Shown here one piece after another: positions 1 through 12,952 of a stretch of 64,000 nt of DNA. Numbering within the stretch: the stretch's first letter is position 1; every line of letters begins with the position of its first letter. The notes below the pieces were generated by a model. The model did not search any database, had not been told where the DNA came from, and worked only from the letters and a program-made list of their open reading frames with translations. The position numbers were made by a program, and so were the translations under genes. Origin of the DNA: Camarhynchus parvulus (taxonomy: Eukaryota; Chordata; Aves; Passeriformes; Thraupidae); contig NC_044572.1 of the NCBI RefSeq assembly GCF_901933205.1, positions 92,966,965 through 93,030,964 of the forward strand, written 5' to 3'.

Positions 1-1599
1 CTCTGTATGCTGCTGAGAAGGGTGGCTTTCACACCTGTGACCCTAAATACAGACCTGGCTTATCTGGAAACCGTGCCAAGGATTACCTTCTCATGGGAAG
101 CCTTCTTGCACAGCCCAAAGAAGATGAAAGGAGGTACCTCATAGTGCAAAATTTCTTAATTATAGACAAAAGAAAACTTTAAAGGCTCTTCAAGAAGAAA
201 AAACAAAAGACAAAGGGAAGGAGGAATTGTCAGCAATGAACTTGGGAAAGCCAGTATTTCATCAACAAATACACAAAATTATGTCAGAACCTTGGAAAGT
301 CCCTGGTAAACTCAGTGCTCATTTATGCTCTTATATTTTTCAGGGAACTTTCATTCTGAAATAATGAAGGAATTATGTGAATTAACCTTAAATCTTTAAA
401 TCAAGTCAACTTTTTTGAGAATTTACTTCAGAAGTACTGCTTTTTATAAAACTTTGCAAAATATCCTTAAACTGCGTGTTCTGACTTGGCTGCTGTTGTT
501 TTTCATTCCCAGATAGTGAAGTAGAAAAGTGAGGCATCAGGTGTGGCATCAGGGAAGAGTCAGTGGTTTGCTCTAATTGTTTCATAAGCTGGAAGTGAAA
601 ACAAATGCCAGAGAAGCCAAGTGCACTTGGGTGCCCAGTGGCAGAGAGTGTGCAGTTCTGCAGAGCATGGTGAAGTGTGCTTGTCTTCTGGAAGCTATGC
701 CTTGTGAATGGAAGCATATGAAGTATGTTTTAATGTTATAAAGTAGGAGTACCCAAAATCTTGCATTGCCTCAAAAAATCTAGGCCTTTATTTCAGCACT
801 CCTTCCTCTAAAGAATTGATTTTTTCCCCTGAGAATAGAGTTGGCTTCATTTATCGTTCTCCTGGTCTTTGTCTTAAGTTGAATTCAGAACACAATATTG
901 AGCTTCTTCCTTGCTGCATTTGGCAAAATCTGAAGTTTTCGTTCACGTGCACTCTCCAAGCATTTTGAATTTAATAATGTGTTGTTGCAACATCTTAATT
1001 TGCCCTTCTGCAACCACAAACCAGCAGTCTGGAGTAGTTTAGAACTGACCTGGTTGCAGATGTCATCTGCCGTCTCCACAGATACCTGTTTTCTTGTGCA
1101 AGTTACTGCTTATTAGTTTACTTCCCTGTTAGCTCTAAGTGAAGCTTCTCCCACTAGCAGAGCACATTTTTAATTGGCAAGAATGTTCTCTCAATTAGCA
1201 CTTGGCAGGCAGAGGTTTTTGCATTTGTGAGGTCTTTGTATTCTCTTCTCCCGTGTTTCTCTGTTTTCCCCAGTGGCTTTGCTAGGAAAGTTCAAGCCAT
1301 CCTTTCCTGTGGAAAGGAACATGTGGGCTGATTACCGTGCATCAAGGAGGACACTATGGGAAGAAGGATAGAGGCTGGCATTACCTCATCCTACTGCTGA
1401 CCACCCAAACTTTGGCCTGTTTTGACAGGGATTTTTTTTTACATAGTAGGGGCAGTGCACAAAAGTCAGAACAGCTCTGCTGGAGGTTTTGTCTCCCTTA
1501 AAATGGATGCCTTTCCACCATCTGCAAACATGGTGCTTCCCTGTAAAGTCATCTATATTAACCTGTTAGGAACTATTTAAATTAAGAGAATTTTGGTTT

Positions 1600-1600
1600 T

Positions 1601-1632
<32 letters not shown>

Positions 1633-1666
1633 TATATGTATATACACATACATATATATATATATC
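1600..1666. repeat. (TA)n(CA)n(TA)n compound microsatellite
   Basis: Alternating TA, then CA, then mixed TATG/TACA and TA dinucleotides run without a clear break. This is an ordinary intronic compound dinucleotide repeat. Confidence 0.9.
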
Positions 1667-1994
1667 TCTAAAATACAGTCTGTAATTACCCCCCAAGTTA
1701 CTGGACTCACCACAGCTATATTTTTGTGATAGTGGCAGACACTTTGACTTAGGCTGAGTTGAGTGTCATCATCAGCCATGTTAGCACACCTCAGTCCTGG
1801 AGGGAGCGTTTGCCACTTGATGGAGCATCACTTTGCCCCACATCTCTGTCAGGAGCCCTGCACTTGGTCACCAAAGGACTTGTGTACCCAATACACAAAG
1901 GTGGGATGACATGTATGAATTTGGTTATGAACGGCAGGGAATTTTTGGTCGGGATTTTTTTTTCCCCCTGTTCTTGTTTGTTTTATTTGTGTTG

Positions 1995-2530
1995 TTGGGC
2001 CGTGGGTGGGGTTTGGAGCGGGACGCTCGGGCAGCATCCGGAGCAGGTCCCAGCTGGAGACCCCGGAGGCGGCGGCGGCGCTCCTGCCTTTGGGAAGCGG
2101 CGCCGGCAGCATCCGCTGGGCGGCGGCGCCACCTGGCGGCCAATGCCGGCACTAGCACCTCCCCTCGCTTCCTCCTCCTCCTCCTTTTCCTCTTTCTCTT
2201 GCCCGGCCTGCTCTCCTGCTCAGCATCCCGCAGTTGCCCGGTGTCTGCTTGCTGCCGAGCCAGGGACTGACTTCGGCGTGCAGGAAAAGTGACTGCGCCG
2301 TCAGTGACAGTGAGAATACCAGAGCTGTCTGGAGGTCGTTGTCCTGTACAAATGGGTGTCCCTGGGCTCTTTGGGGAGCTGCGGTGGGGGCGTTGGTGGC
2401 AGGAGAAGGCTGAACGTGCTGCATATGGCAGTAGGTCCCTGGGTTGGGGTTTCAGCCGAGCACGTTACCTGTGTGCAGGTGAAGGTGCCAGTGTGAGCTC
2501 CGCAGCGCCGAGACCGCGTGGCTGAGCTCC
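1995..2530. promoter_or_regulatory. Intronic CpG island, candidate alternative promoter
   Basis: GC content and CpG frequency rise sharply compared with the AT-rich flanks. GGC-repeat stretches lie near 2068-2080 and 2119-2130, with many CpGs between about 1998 and 2280 and a weaker CpG-bearing tail to about 2520. A good splice-donor-like CAG|GTGAAG follows at 2476-2484. No TATA box was noticed. CpG islands inside vertebrate introns often mark alternative first exons, divergent lncRNA promoters or old promoters. Here that is inference: the overlapping open frames look like GC-driven artefacts, and the sequence alone does not show transcription. Confidence 0.5.
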
Positions 2531-2862
2531 AGGGATGGATGCTGTGTTTGCTATGGATCCTCCCTCACAACGGCCTGAAGTCTCTCCAGAGGCTGTGTGT
2601 TCCTTTTGATTAAGGAACTGAAGCTGAAATTGGCTCGATGTGATCGATGTCTGTACATAAGGACTGGTTATCACCTGGATCTCGTGTGTAATCAGCTGTG
2701 CGGGTGGATTAAATTGCAGATTTAATGTGTCTTAGTGAATAGATTTTAAATTACTCTGACTTTGATAAGGATTTTCAAAACATTTTTATTTTTGTGACAT
2801 TGGCTTAATCTGCATTTTGTCGGACTAAGCACTTCTTTATGTCATGGTCCTGGGAAGACATG

Positions 2863-2879
2863 CACACACACACACACAC
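2863..2879. repeat. (CA)n microsatellite
   Basis: A short uninterrupted CA dinucleotide run inside the ZNF516 intron. Confidence 0.9.
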
Positions 2880-5419
2880 TCTCTTAGTAAATATCTGGGC
2901 AAACATCTGTTTCGCTATGATTTTCTACTATTTAAGAATCTGAATTAACCAGGTTAATTTCTTAAGCCTGTTCTTCTGTAGACAAGTTTTATTTCTGTCT
3001 AGAAGCAGTCTTAAGGGGCCAGCTGTGGTTGGAATGGGTGGTGTCCTGCCATTCATTTGTAACAGAAGGCTGTGGGTAAACGATAAGGGAGTCATATTGG
3101 AGATCCGAAGGACTCTTTCTTGATTAGTAACTTAATCTTTCTTTTTTTTTTTTTTTCCTGTGGAGTGTTATGTGCATAAAAACAGACCCTGCAATTGATA
3201 CACGTCTGGGGCAGTGGGGTGAGGGTGGTTTGGTTACCTTAGTTCCCCTCATCCATCCCCAGTGCATCCACTCCCCAGCAGAGTTGTTCTCAGCTATCGT
3301 GTGCTGCTGGGAAAGCAGATGGCCTTCCTGAGCTTCCAAAAAATCAGGTCCCTGTAAGTCCTTAACACCAGGGAATAATTAACACGTGAACTCCTCAAGA
3401 GGAGAGGTGTCAGTACTGCTTCCTACAAAAATACACCAAGCCACAGCCCTTGCCCAGGAGCTGGTGCAGCTTATTCCTTGTTCCCAGTGAGATGCTCTTC
3501 CATCCTGCCAGGTATGCGTGTCTGAGCAGACAGGCTTTGCACTGAAACGTCAGACATCTTTCTGTTCAAGGACACCTCATAAATAACTGATCATTGACAT
3601 TTTAAAATCTTCCTCTGTTAATCCCATGGCAGGCCCAGGGATCTTTCCTGGGGCTTGCTCTCAATATGGAGATGAGAGATGCCAGCGAGGTTAAGGGAGC
3701 CTCTCACCCAGAGTGGTGCTGCAGAATGCCGCAGGTACATGTGTAGAAATTCTTTTTTATCAAACCAAGTTTTTAAGTTGCCCTTAAATACACGTAACCT
3801 GCTCACTTGTAAGGAATGCAATAAAATGAGTGCTGGGGGAAGGAAATAAATCTGAAGTACTTTCCTGCCCTTCTGGATGTCTGTATTTGGTTGTTCGGTT
3901 TTCTGTTTTTAAGCCTTTTGAAAAGGAGAAATTCCAATTTAAGCCAGCCTGTGGCAGTGTTTTTCAGCATTTCTTTTGCTTCTGCTGCTTTTAACACTTA
4001 AGCCTTGGTGCTAAGTGGAAAGTGGAGAAGCTTCCTATGTACTAGATGCAGTAGTTAGTTTCAGATTTAATAATGTTTTAGCATTTTCACACAGCTGTTA
4101 TTAAAATGAGGTGGTGATATAAATAATCATGGCTCACAGGTGCAGAATTACTGTTTCATTGTCTCTGAAGCTTATTTTAAGTGATGTTTTTCTATTGCCA
4201 CTTTTCAAATGGATTTGCTTTGTCTTCCCCATCCATCCTTTAGCATAACAAAGTTTCTATTATTTCAAAGATTCATTAAAACAAGTTTACAGCTGGTTCT
4301 TCTTTTTTTCAAGACATCTTTGAGATTCTTGTCTCCTGACCTTTTTGAGTTAGATGAAGCACCCTGGGATGATTCTCATCTGACTTCTTTCCCAAACAGA
4401 GGACTTCCTCTGTCTCTTCCACCAGAGTTTAATAGATGTTGGTATTTATTTGTTTTGTCTTTTAAATGACATGCTGAAAGTAATTTTTTTCCCTTTACTC
4501 ATTTTTTCAGAATTGTAAGACTTTAAAAGGAAGAATGTAAGTGAGCCCAGAGCGCTGGTGTTCTTGTGAGCTCTCAAATTTACCCCTCAGTATAAAAGGA
4601 ATGGAGTCAGGAAAAATGCTAGAGCTCCAGATCCCTTTTAGAGCACATTTTGCCTGCGGACAGCTGCCCTTTCTGCTGCTGTGGGGTGGTGCTAGGTTCC
4701 AGCCTGCTTTGTCAGCCCTTCAAGGGGATTATGGAAGTTGCCAGTAAATGGCTGATGTCTTCAGTGATCTGCATAAGGCTGTCAGGGAGTTGTTTCAGGC
4801 CAGGTCTCAAGGACCATTTACTTTTCCGGAAGCGCCTTCCATTGTCCTTGCTACCCCAAGGGAGGGTAGTGGAAGGAAAGGGAAGGGGAAAGGGAAGGTG
4901 CTTTTGTAGCAATTAACCAACCTGCAAATACCCCTGTCCTGTGCAGTCAAAAGGGGCAAACACTGCCAATGCCAAGCCAGAGGCAGCTACAGGCAAGCTG
5001 GGTCTGGCACCTCCAGCCTCTTTTCTTGAGGCCTTTGGCTCTGGGCTGCAGCTTGTGTGCCTTTGGTGGACACACATGGACAGTGTCTGTGCTGCAATTC
5101 AGCTGCACTGGGCACTGAGTCAGTGCCCTTGGCTGAGTAGCCAAAGGCTGCCCTTGTGCCCACAGTCACATCCTCCTCAGGAGCCTTAGTTCCCTTTGGT
5201 CCATCCAGAGCAGGGCTTTTCAAATCAACTTTTGATCTTTCAGTAGCATAGGTCCTTCTTCTACCCTGAGGAAACTCCACAGGGCTTCGTCCCTCATCTC
5301 TCATGCCATGTGCTTGCAGCACCACATAATGGTGCTAATTATGACCAGCAGTGTCACACCTCACCAAGGGCATCCAGTTTCCATCCAGTTTCCAGTGGTG
5401 GTCAAAGAATCATAGCCTA

Positions 5420-5505
5420 TGATCCAGCCTATGTCCTGGGTTTGATACTATGTAGGTCTTGCCCTATTCCAACCCTATTTCATTCCATTATCTTTTTAAA
5501 GTCTT
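5420..5505 (+). mobile_element. Possible decayed CR1 LINE 3' end
   Basis: The segment around 5453-5495 reads like the 3' end of avian CR1: a GGTC...TTCCAACC core followed by an ATTC/ATT-rich tail, preceded by a TGG..TTTGATACTATG stretch resembling the region just upstream in CR1. CR1 copies usually end in short ATTCTATG-type repeats, and only a degenerate version remains here. No open reading frame is left. The orientation is + because the TTCCAACC core reads on this strand. Similarity is by eye against remembered consensus, so the exact left edge is uncertain. Confidence 0.45.
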
Positions 5506-6118
5506 CTTTCCTCTGAAAGCCAGAGAAACAAAAAGCCCAAGAAAGCGTATTTTCTGTCCAAGCACTGTGTAGCTACCAAATCTTTAAATCTGTCTAATGC
5601 TTGCAATCTAAGTTCCCCTTTCTGTTATGTGTTCCTGTATTTTTTGTGCACAGTAGAGATTCTCGACTGCCTTAAGTCTGTTAGCAGAGTCACCAGCTAT
5701 GGTAGCGTGGCCTTCAGCAGGAGAAACAAGGTAAATTAGGTCATGCAGAGCTCCTGATTTCTGTGACTGCTGCCTCTGTTACCACGCTGGGCTTGCCGGC
5801 TGTGGCTGAGGTATTTCTGCAGAATGCTGGCTGACAGCACAGCTGTACCCTCTGTTTTTAGATTGAGTAGCTGTAGTAAAGGGCTTTATGATGTATGGCA
5901 GTACGCTACCCATGCTTAACAAATGATGGGAGAAATGAAATATTGGATGAGGAATGTTAAGCTGTATGGGACGGCTGCCAGTCCACAATCCTGGCCTGGA
6001 AAGCTTTCCTCCTTAATGCACTTGAAGGAAGATGAACAGGTGGTGGTCAAGAAGATGCTGTGGAGCAGACATTGTGGCAGATCTGACTGTTGGAATGAAA
6101 GGAAAAATCTCCAGGAGG

Positions 6119-6147
6119 ATTTACAACTATTGTTGTAAATTTACAAC
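6119..6147. repeat. Small perfect hairpin with extra arm copy
   Basis: ATTTACAAC (6119-6127) is followed by the loop TATT and its perfect reverse complement GTTGTAAAT (6132-6140). A further direct copy of ATTTACAAC lies at 6139-6147. No function is evident. Confidence 0.8.
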
Positions 6148-8836
6148 TGTTTGGATCTATGTTTGGAGGGATTGTACAGGCAAGCTGCCACTTGCTTAAA
6201 AAAATCTGAGTCATGATTTTCCATCCTCTCTGTAAGTATTTTTGATGCATCAAAGCCAATTGCGCTTCTCTTCCTATGCCTTAAATTAAGAAAAGAACCA
6301 ATACCCACAAAACCCACAACAGCCCTTGCCCAAACCCAGCTCTCAAATTTAATTATGTATCCTGCTGTGTTAATGGTCTTAGACCCTTTCTTTTTCCCCC
6401 ATCTACCTGAACCAAACTTCACAGGCAGGGCCACACACAGAGAAATGTGCAGCAGCTACAGAGCATACTGGAGGTGTTCTGCCTAGGTTTTGGAGCAGTT
6501 CTACTGTGTTGCTGTTAACTCTGAAATTACGACAAAGCTGTGTTAGGAGTTAAATTGGTATCATCTGGCCTAATCGCTTCCTAATTTTGCACAGCATTCC
6601 AGGGGTTTTATATCCCATAATTTTCTTTCAGTATATTATAGCCAGCAATGTTTAAGGCAATGCTAAATTGTACCGTTCCGTTTTGGCAGGCAGTGCCTTC
6701 AAATGTGTTTGTATTGGTTTTGTGTACGTATTCCTCTGGCCCTTTATTTTACCCCAACTTTTAGGTAAGTACTTACCATTCCTTCACCTTTTCCAGGATC
6801 CAGAATGTAGCTGAAACAGCTCTCTGTGAGATAGGAAGACATCAGGATGCTCTTGAAGCTCAGAGGGCAAAGAGGGGCTGTGGGCCATGAGCAGGAAAGT
6901 CCAGTCCCAAGTCCCAGAGGGGGCTGTGCTGGGGATGAGAGCAGGATGTGGCATCAGGATGCATTAGTTGCAGCCTTGCTTTTTAGAACTGGTCAGACCA
7001 GTGTCCCCTGCCCTCAGCTGTAGATAAAAGACAAACTTCATTCTCAAATAGTGAAAGTCCCAGTGAAGTCTTCACTACCCTTGGGTCGATGCAATATGGA
7101 TGGAGGGTGAAAAAGGCACTTAGAAAGGCTGTGATAACAGGAGCTACAGCTTCATCTGCAGATCAGTACGTGTTGTTTTGTGGGGCTTTTTGCCTGCTGC
7201 TGGGCAGAGAATATGCTCACAGACCTTTGTGAGAAATACATGGGTGAAAGGACTGGTAAGTCACGACTAGCTCTGCCAGCGCATGGAATTCCTGTGTACC
7301 ATGAATGACTTACCAAAAATTTGTCACTATGGAGGTACAGAGAAATATGAACACTGAAAATGTTGTGTCTTTGGCACACTGCCAGCAGCATCCATTTTGC
7401 CCACATTTGCACTTTCACTTCATTGAGTGCCCTGCTGTGGATGCTTTCCTTCCATAAGCCCCATGTCTGTGTTGCATCTGGAAGGGCTGCTACCTGGCAG
7501 ACAGATCCCAAAGCATCTGCCCTAGAAGAGGGTTTGTGTTTGGGATTCATTACAAAGCTTTTTGCACGTGATGTGCACTGGTGCAAAGCTGAGGGCGATG
7601 AAAAGATACTTTGCAAGAGGATATTGGAATAATTTGCACATAGAACTGCTGGTTCAGCCACTTGATGTTTGGGAGCCTTGTAGCATCAGTCCCCTAGATA
7701 ACAACAAAGCCAAATAGTCTTAAGGAAAACATTGTAGCTGGAGAGAAAAAGTTCACTGTGAACTTTCAGGCTTGTTTTTCCAGTACCTAACAATGTGTAC
7801 TTCAGTCTGAGAGATTTTGGACCTGATACCATTTCCAGCCTAGTTTCTTAGTTACTTTGTTGGCGCCTGTTCTCTTGATTATGCTTGAAATTCCAATAAC
7901 CTTGCTGGCATTTGCATCTGGAGCTGTGCGGATGCTTTCAGACCTCCCTTTTGAGAAAAAAAAAAGTGATCTTGAAGTGTGACAAAACTCTGAAGCATTT
8001 CTGCTGTGTGGAGAAATTTGTAATTTTACTGAGCTAGGGAATACCTTGTAGAGGGGGGTCTTTTGTGTGCTGTACTGTTACTGTTCTCAGATTTCACTCA
8101 TCTTAAAAGAGTAAATTTCAGATGTAATCACCTAAAATTTTTGTGCTTTTTTCCACTCACTTTGGTGACATTTCAGATTCTTTCTGAAATGCAAAACCAA
8201 TGCACTATCTCTGATGTTAATAACATTAATAATCTAAAATAATTCAGAAATCTCAAGATGTGCAGTCCAGAACTGAACAAACTTTGTTATCTGATGGTCA
8301 CCTATTCACGTTTTTTGCTGTTGGGATTGTAAGAGCTCTGTGGGTTTTGTTTTCATAAGCAGCAGGTGTCCTACTGGACAATGCTGGAGAGCTTAGTCAA
8401 ATGGAGACTGGGAAGCATTGGAAGTGGTGGGCTTGGCTGGCCTGTCCTGCTTTTGTCCCCTGCAGTGTCCCCCAGTTCTGCAGGGGAAAGGAGATGAACA
8501 ATGCAATGGGATCCTTCAGCTGTTCGCGCTCCTCAGGTTTGGAAGAACGATGCATTTGAGAGTGAGGATAAAAAGTAACTTGCAGCTAAAGTGAGAAATT
8601 GCAGAGGGTAAAGTTAGTGAAATGAAGGAAAAGGGATTTTGAAATAAATCAGTACATTGTTGTTCTATGAAGGGAAGCCTAAAAAAAAAAAAGAAAAATT
8701 AGCTGAAAAATAGCATGGCCATAAAAAAAATTGAATTAAAGACACCAGCCGTTAGTCATATAATCATTGTGACAACAGCAGTAGTACTGTTTGGGAGGTA
8801 AATAGTATAAAAAATGTTAAATTTTGTTACTCTAGG

Positions 8837-8842
8837 GTGCCT
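8837..8842. repeat. Left copy of 6-bp direct repeat flanking the LTR
   Basis: GTGCCT here matches GTGCCT at 9265-9270 exactly. Together they bracket the LTR and are a plausible target-site duplication. Six bases is typical of class II (ERVK-like) avian elements. Confidence 0.5.
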
Positions 8843-9264
8843 TTTGTGCTTTAGGAATATTATTTTTCAATTTGGAACTCCCACTAACATCATGCTGCTG
8901 CTGGTCACTTCCTTCTCTGAACCCTTGTATTGGAAGCACAAAAGCAAAATCACAGATTGAGATGAGCAATTTACTGGGAACAGAAATGAGATAAAAAACC
9001 AAACAGAAACAATATTAATAATAAGAGGTATAAGACAAAAAAACTATTTACACTGAAAAAAAAAAGAAACCAGCAACAAACAAATACAGCACTTGTCTGG
9101 TCTCCAGGTTTCTCCCTTCTCCTAAGCAGTGAGAGAGTGTCCCTTTCCCCTCCACCCAGCAATGACCTGGGGTGGTATCAAATAACGAATAACATTAATG
9201 TCCTGGCCATGCCCCCTCCCAGTTTTTACAAAAAATTAACCTTGTCCCGGCCAAAACCAGGACA
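8843..9264 (-). mobile_element. Solo LTR of an avian endogenous retrovirus
   Basis: Read on the - strand, the element opens at 9264 with TGTCCTGGTTTTGGCCGGGA, the start motif of many avian retroviral LTRs, and continues with a GTTAATTTTTT stretch typical of that family. About 300 bases in there is a T-rich segment, then an AGTAAA polyadenylation-like hexamer followed by an ATCTCAATCTGTGATTTTG segment that corresponds to the R/U5 region of these LTRs. The 422-bp length fits a complete LTR. No gag, pol or env frame adjoins either side, so it is best read as a solo LTR left by recombination. A 6-bp direct repeat flanks it. The 3' end does not show the canonical CA terminus, so that edge may have mutated or be misplaced by a few bases. 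Confidence 0.7.
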
Positions 9265-9270
9265 GTGCCT
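9265..9270. repeat. Right copy of 6-bp direct repeat flanking the LTR
   Basis: GTGCCT lies immediately outside the TGTCC terminus of the LTR and is identical to the copy at 8837-8842. Confidence 0.5.
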
Positions 9271-12200
9271 AAAAAAAGTTAATTTTTTTTTTCCATCAGA
9301 TAATTGTTTTTCCACTCTGGGCCCAATCCCATCCTATCCTCCTTGCTTCCCCCCCCCCTTCCCAGAAAGCCAGAACAAATCAGCAGTTCTTATCTTTCCA
9401 CTTGTGACATCATGGGTTTTCATAGTCATCATCCTTCCCCAATAAATACTTCATAGAAAATAAAGAGTTCCCATCAGGATGCTTTGCTGCTTTGCTCAAA
9501 ATTACTGGCTTTGAGTTTAAAAAGTCAGTGGGAAATCATTAAAATTTAGATATTGAAAGGGAGAATGGGGAGACAGTGAAACTTGTACCAAAGGGCTGCT
9601 ACTTCTGATTGGCAAGCCCTTGGCCTGGGTTTGTTTGCTAAGGATGTATAGCATTGCTAGAAATGTATAGCTATTTTTGTGGAACTGTAGAACTAACTCC
9701 CCAACAACTAGCCACAACAAAAATAAGAGAAAAAATACTCAAAAGTAGTAAGAAAAAAGCAGTATAATATAAACCAGAAGCGTCTTGCTCATGACCAGAT
9801 GAAGGCAGGACTTCTTGGGGCACCTGGGACTTGCTTTCCATGTGCTCCTGGGCTGTGGTGTGGGACAGCATTACTCTCTTTCCCTCCCTGTGTAGCTGAA
9901 GGGAAACCTCTGTGGGACAGGGTGTGCTGTCTGACTGACAAACCATCTGTGTCAGCCAGCATCAAGAGCTGTGCTGGGCTTCTGCCCTGTTAAAAACCTC
10001 AAACCTCAGCCAGAACCACTCACTGTCGATTCTAAAATTCATTGGAGAGAAAGCAGGGATATCAGTTGATTGTGGTGCTGAGTGCCCCAGTCTAGTCCTT
10101 GATCTTTCTGTGAATTGTTGGGGGGCTCATGTAGGAGCCCCTCAAAACATCTAACAATGTGTAAAGCAAGAGGAGCTTTGCAGATGAGAAGCTGCATCTC
10201 CTATCAAAACAGCATAACTTTATTTTCCCAGTATGTCATTGTAGCATGTAGCCTTGTGCTGTCAGAAAACCTAAGAGGGTTTGTAGGAGTTGGCTCGCAC
10301 CTCATGCCCATGTTGTCACCACGTGGGATCCTCTGAGTGGCAAAACTGGATCAGAAAACAGGGGTTTTGCTTTGCTGTGCTGAGAGAGCGAAGGGGAGGA
10401 GTAACTCATACTTTCTGCCTCTCTATGAAAAAGATGGATTTTTATGTGTTGATAGTCCATGTTTTTGTCCATGCAGGGTTTACAGTCCAACTGGTGTTTC
10501 ACTTCTTCCCTTGACATTTATTCCTCAAGCTGCAAATATCTATTATCTTTTTTTATTATTATTATTTCTGTATTTCTGTTAATCATGAGTTTTTCTGCAT
10601 GCAAGTGTATCTGATTGTTGTTGATAGACTCCAGTGCTCAGGATGACATAATTCTTCTGGAGCTTGAACTCCTGGGGAGGCTGCAGACATTGTTCTATCA
10701 TCCCTCTCTCTTCCCTCAGCCATGTGGGGAAATTCTTTGTCTTTATTTTCTGGGGGGAGGGGGCTTACTTTTCTGTGGCAGTTCTCTGAACTCCTTCTAA
10801 CTTACCTGTATTTGCAGATCTGCACAGATATTCTAGGGGCATGGACTGTTTTTGTTGAACATTCCTTTCACAGAACAAAAATCACCTGAATTTTGTGTGG
10901 CAAAACTGCTTTTTGCCTTTTTTCCCCTGCTGAGTCCCACTGTCTCATGCTTACTGTGGGCTTTTGCGTAGTGCCCATTATTATGGTGTGTATATATTTA
11001 TATAGATTTATTCTTTATATATGTTTTTCATATATTTTCTATATTCAAAACCCAGTGTGACCAGCATGGCCATTGTGTCTTCTTCAGAGGAACAGTTTTA
11101 TTTTTGTTTTTATAATGTGTGCTTTTATCTCTGAAAGCTAAGCTGAAGAACTAGTACACTCATATTTAACTTGTTGTCTATTGTAACATCAGTTATTTTC
11201 AACATTGCTTCTTCCCAGATTTTGCCTTCCCACTGCATGGATTTTTTTGGATCATTTCCCTTCACTTGTCTTAGCCTGCTTTTCTTCCCCAGAATGAATC
11301 TCATTTGATTATTTTCAGACTGCATTTCTATTCTCTCTGAGTCCCTGTGCATTATTTCCTTGTCCCCATTATTTTTGCAGCTCCTCCAAATGTGATATTT
11401 CCTGGAGATTTAAGTTAGCATGCTGTCTAGAATCTCTTCTGGAGCATTAAAAAAAATACCAAGTGAAATAGGACCTAATACAGGTCTTTGCAATATTGCA
11501 CCTTCTTCCCATGTTATCCTTTGCTTTTATCATGATTTATTTGCAGTCGATTTTCAAATCAAGCCGCAGTATTCATTTCAAAGTGCAAATCACTATCAAA
11601 TGTTTACTGAAAATCAAACACATCACATCTGCTCCTTTTCCTCAGACTCCTAGTGCTGTAACACTAGCCAGAAAAGGGGCCAATTTCTAGCCAGTTCTGC
11701 GCTTCTGAATAGAAATCACGATTTCATTGTCCTCAGCCTTGTAGCCTGGTTTACTTTATAGGAAGCCTCATGAATTAAAACAGCTGTGCAGCCCATTCTG
11801 AAGTTCTGTTTTGTGGAGAAACAGTGCTGGGAAGAAAACAAGTGGAGTTTATGCATGTGAGGGGAAGAAGAGAGAAGAGGGGATATATATGTGTGGGGAG
11901 AAGGGGAGTTGCTTTTATCTCTCTGTGTGTGAATAACTGGGTGAGGGCATTAGGTGTATTTCTGAGGAACTGCTCAAATCCCTGAATATTCTTATGTTTC
12001 TAGGCCATGGTTTTCATATAGTTAAGTGTTTTGCACTCTTCTGCTCTGCTTTCCCTGTGGCCTCTGACGCTGTTGGTACTCGAAGCTGCGCTGAAACTGG
12101 TGCTGGCATCAGCAGCCACCTCCTAGCAAGGCACCTTGAAAAATTCCTGTTCTTTAGCTGTTGCCCAGTTATCTGTCATACAGAAGAACTGTAACACTTC

Positions 12201-12886
12201 TCCTGTAGTAAGAGGACCTTTCTCACTCTAAAGTACAAGATAAAAACAGCTCTTTGGGGTAAGAAACAAAGGAATTGAGACAAAATATAAGGAGATGATG
12301 CAGACTGTGGGATAAAAGCGAGAGCAAGCTTAGCCAAGAACCCTTTCAATGGGGAGTAGTATGAGTTAACAGTCCCTGGAGATCAAGCAGAAGGCATCTC
12401 ATTCATGGCTTTTTGCTTTGACCTGGCCATAATAAAATTTCAAAAGTTTCTGATGACAGTAATGCCTGCACTGGGCTGATTCGAACAATATTTTATACCA
12501 GTGATTTAAAAGGATTATTAGTACCCCTTTTCATCTGGGGCAAGTAGCTGGGAGCAGGCAGAAATAAATTTAATATATTTTTCTAAAAAGACTTTACCTA
12601 TATTTTTGAGTATGCTTACCATCTTCTCACGCTCTTGCCTGCATCCCCTCTTCCACCTGGCTTTTGTTACCTGCTTACTGCCTGGCCTGGACCAGCTGCC
12701 ATGATGGGAAGGATGGCACGAGGCAGTCTGGGTGTTGAGATCTGTAGTGTTGGATCCCTGGTGGAGGGCAGGATGGGACTAGGGAAAAGCATAGGCTGTG
12801 CTTTGTAATGATAAGTCTGAGTTGGCCTGCACGTGAAAATTTTTCTGTCCAAATCTTGGGAAGTAGGGTATGGACGTGGGGTTTTT

Positions 12887-12952
12887 GTTTGTTTGGGGTT
12901 TTGTTTGTTCATTCATTTGTTGTTGTTGTTTTGTCTTTTTTTCTTTTTTTTT
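12887..12952. repeat. T/GTTT/GTT-rich low-complexity tract
   Basis: Runs of GTTT, TTG and poly-T occur in series. This is intronic low-complexity sequence with no coding potential. Confidence 0.8.

Noticed and set aside
1759..2525. Overlapping open frames in several frames and both strands
   Set aside because: They coincide with the CpG island, where stop codons are rare; there are no recognisable domains and composition is Ser/Pro/Arg-biased by GC content.
7152..7661. 169-residue open frame on the - strand
   Set aside because: No family similarity, no splice context, and it lies inside the ZNF516 intron; length is within chance expectation.
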